From contig NZ_JSXI01000021.1 of assembly GCF_000803065.1 (NCBI RefSeq), positions 1-64,000 of the forward strand: a stretch of 64,000 nt of DNA, in the 5' to 3' direction. The notes below the pieces were generated by a model that was not told where the DNA came from, ran no database searches, and worked only from the letters and a program-made list of their open reading frames with translations. Origin of the DNA: Sphingomonas sp. ERG5 (GTDB lineage: Bacteria > Pseudomonadota > Alphaproteobacteria > Sphingomonadales > Sphingomonadaceae). How positions within the stretch are numbered: the first letter of the stretch is position 1; the number at the start of each line of letters is the position of its first letter. The position numbers were made by a program, and so were the translations under genes. This document shows positions 62,484-64,000 of the stretch, one piece after another.

Positions 62484-64000
62484 GATGTCCGTCCCCCCTG
62501 CCCCCACATCCCGCATCGTGATCATTACCGGCGCTGCCGCCGGGATCGGCTTGGCTACCGCGCGCGCCTTCGCCGACGCGGGCGACACGGTGGTGCTGAC
62601 GGACCTCGACATGTCCGCCGTCGAGGCGCGCGCGACCGCATTGGGTAACCGCCATGTCGGGCTGGCGATGGATGTCTCGGACGAAGCGATGGTAATCGCC
62701 ACCATTGCGGCCGTCGCCATGCGGTTCGGGCGCATCGATGTGCTGATCAACAATGCCGGAATCGTCGATCCGAATGCGAGCAAGGTGCTCGACAAACCGA
62801 TCGGCGAGGTGCGACGGTTGATCGGGGTGAATGTGGATGGTTGCTATGTTGCCGCGCGCGAGGCGGGGAGGATCATGATCCAACAAGGGTCGGGATCGAT
62901 CGTCAACCTGTCCTCGGGAGCGGCGCTGTCGGCACTGCCGGGGCGCACGCCGTACAGCATGACCAAGGCGGCGATCCTGGGGCTGACGGACGCGCTGGCA
63001 TGTGAGTGGGCGGCAAGCGGTGTGCGCGTGAACGCCGTGCTGCCTGGTTATGTGCGCACCGAAATCCTCGCCTCGCTGGAACGTGCGGGCAAATTCGACC
63101 CGAGCGTGGTCCGCGCCGCGGTGCCGCTCGGGCGGATGGCCGAGCCTGAGGAGATCGCCGCCGCGATCCTGCATGTCGCCGGCGCACGCCATATGACCGG
63201 CGCGGCGTTCCGCGCCGATGGTGGCGTGGCGGCCTATGGCGGGCGGGCGGCGGCGTCGAGCGCACCGGTGAGCGGCCGCGCGCGCCGGGGCACGGTGTTG
63301 GTCACCGGCGGTGCATCAGGTATCGGCGCGGCCGTCGCCGATCACTTCGTGCGGCGGGGCGCGAAGGTGGTGGTGGCGGATGGTGACCGGCATGCCGTTG
63401 CCGCGCTGCCCGGCGATCGCACCGGCATCATACTCGACCTGACCGACGAAGATGCGGTGGAGGCGGCGGTGGCGGAGATTGCCACGACGATCGGCCCCGT
63501 CGCGGTGCTGGTCAATGCCGCGAGCGTTGACGACACAGTCAGGCCGACAATCGATCGGAGCCTCACCGATTTTCGGCGTACATTCGATACAGGGCTGACG
63601 GCCACGATGATCGCCGCGCGCGCGGTAGCGCGGGCAATGGCCGCGACCGGGCATGGTGGCGCGATCGTCAACCTGCTTTCAGGCGGAGCAACCGGTGGGA
63701 TTTCGCGGGGCCCCGCCAATTCGGCGGTGGGGGCAGCCGTGACGATGCTGACGAAGAGCCTGGCGTGCGAGTGGGCGGAACATAATATCCGCGTCAACGC
63801 CGTGGTGTCCGGCCATGTCGAGGTGCTGGAAGCAGCTGGGCTGGGGCTGGCAGACCAACGCGATCTGGACCAGACACGAGGTCGCATTCCGCTATGGCGC
63901 CTTGGCGATCCGGCCGATATCACCGAAGCGGTGGCCTTCCTGGCCTCTGACGCGGCAAGCTATGTGACGGGCATGAGCCATGCCGTCGCTGGACCTTACG
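62484..64000 (+). CDS. Tandem short-chain dehydrogenase, second half lacking catalytic residues (3' end cut)
   Basis: At least 505 residues, open at the window end. ATG 62484 follows AGGAGAG at 4 nt. The first SDR domain (about 9-250) is complete: TGAAAGIG, LINNAG, Ser143/144, Tyr157 and Lys161 in YSMTK. A linker (about 251-265) joins a second SDR domain with TGGASGIG (274-281). In that half the residues aligned with Tyr and Lys are Asn412 and Gly416, and NNAG reads VNAAS, so it is probably not catalytic. Both halves keep the LACEWA segment, suggesting an internal duplication. Substrate unknown. Confidence 0.87.

Noticed and set aside
61534..63192. 552-residue version of the minus-strand SDR
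   Set aside because: The upstream part is antisense to the tandem SDR; the SDR fold starts at the ATG at 62292.
1..64000. tRNA, rRNA, CRISPR arrays, prophage or complete insertion sequences
   Set aside because: I looked for cloverleaf ends, regularly spaced repeats, integrase or transposase motifs and found none I could support.

Overview
The window reads as chromosomal DNA of a Sphingomonadaceae-type alphaproteobacterium (Sphingomonas, Novosphingobium or a relative). The basis is high GC, three large TonB-dependent receptors, the style of the dipeptidyl-peptidase and MFS genes, and dense operons with ATGA start/stop overlaps. This assignment is inference; no rRNA is present. Apart from the first 37 codons of the GTPase gene der at the left edge, almost everything is accessory: uptake and breakdown of peptides, amino acids and acyl compounds, efflux, and one unusual nonribosomal peptide synthetase-like enzyme. 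I see no tRNA, rRNA, CRISPR array, phage or intact insertion sequence.

Region by region. (1) 1-7.4 kb: der start, a TetR regulator, and a divergent heterotetrameric sarcosine oxidase operon soxB-soxD-soxA-soxG ending in purU (sarcosine to glycine, with the one-carbon unit leaving as formate). (2) 7.4-16.6 kb: on the minus strand an XRE/cupin regulator, a TonB receptor, a periplasmic serine hydrolase with a membrane tail, an APC amino-acid permease and a threonine-dehydratase-like PLP enzyme; an ornithine-cyclodeaminase-family reductase is divergent. Paired short dyads flank the regulator. (3) 16.7-27.7 kb: a decayed M2 peptidase behind an MFS gene, a DUF2817 peptidase-like gene, an acyl-CoA ligase, a MaoC hydratase, a TetR regulator with an identical-arm operator on each side, a TonB receptor and an S9 dipeptidyl peptidase. 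(4) 27.8-32.5 kb: a tolC-hlyD-permease-permease export operon with no ATPase gene. (5) 32.9-46.3 kb: an amidase and a P1-family (DmpA/BapA-like) aminopeptidase converge on a seven-gene operon for class III aminotransferase, TonB receptor, alpha/beta hydrolase, TPR protein and a dipeptide ABC importer whose binding protein is fused to its permease. (6) 46.5-52.5 kb: pantothenate kinase, a phosphopantetheinyl transferase, and a 1346-residue A-T-six-TM-triple-beta-helix protein with the architecture of epsilon-poly-L-lysine synthetase (Pls). (7) 52.7-61.3 kb: a two-component system divergent from a heavy-metal-type RND efflux operon whose last gene is a degenerate retropepsin-like protein. (8) 61.5-64 kb: two SDR genes, the second a tandem SDR with a catalytically dead second half, cut by the window end.

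The main candidate for an undescribed system is the Pls-like synthetase with its ATGA-coupled PPTase: a predicted membrane-bound maker of an isopeptide-linked homopolymer in a Gram-negative bacterium. A few kilobases away lie a kinase for CoA supply and a large locus equipped to import and degrade peptides with non-standard linkages. The link between these neighbours is inference from gene content and position only.
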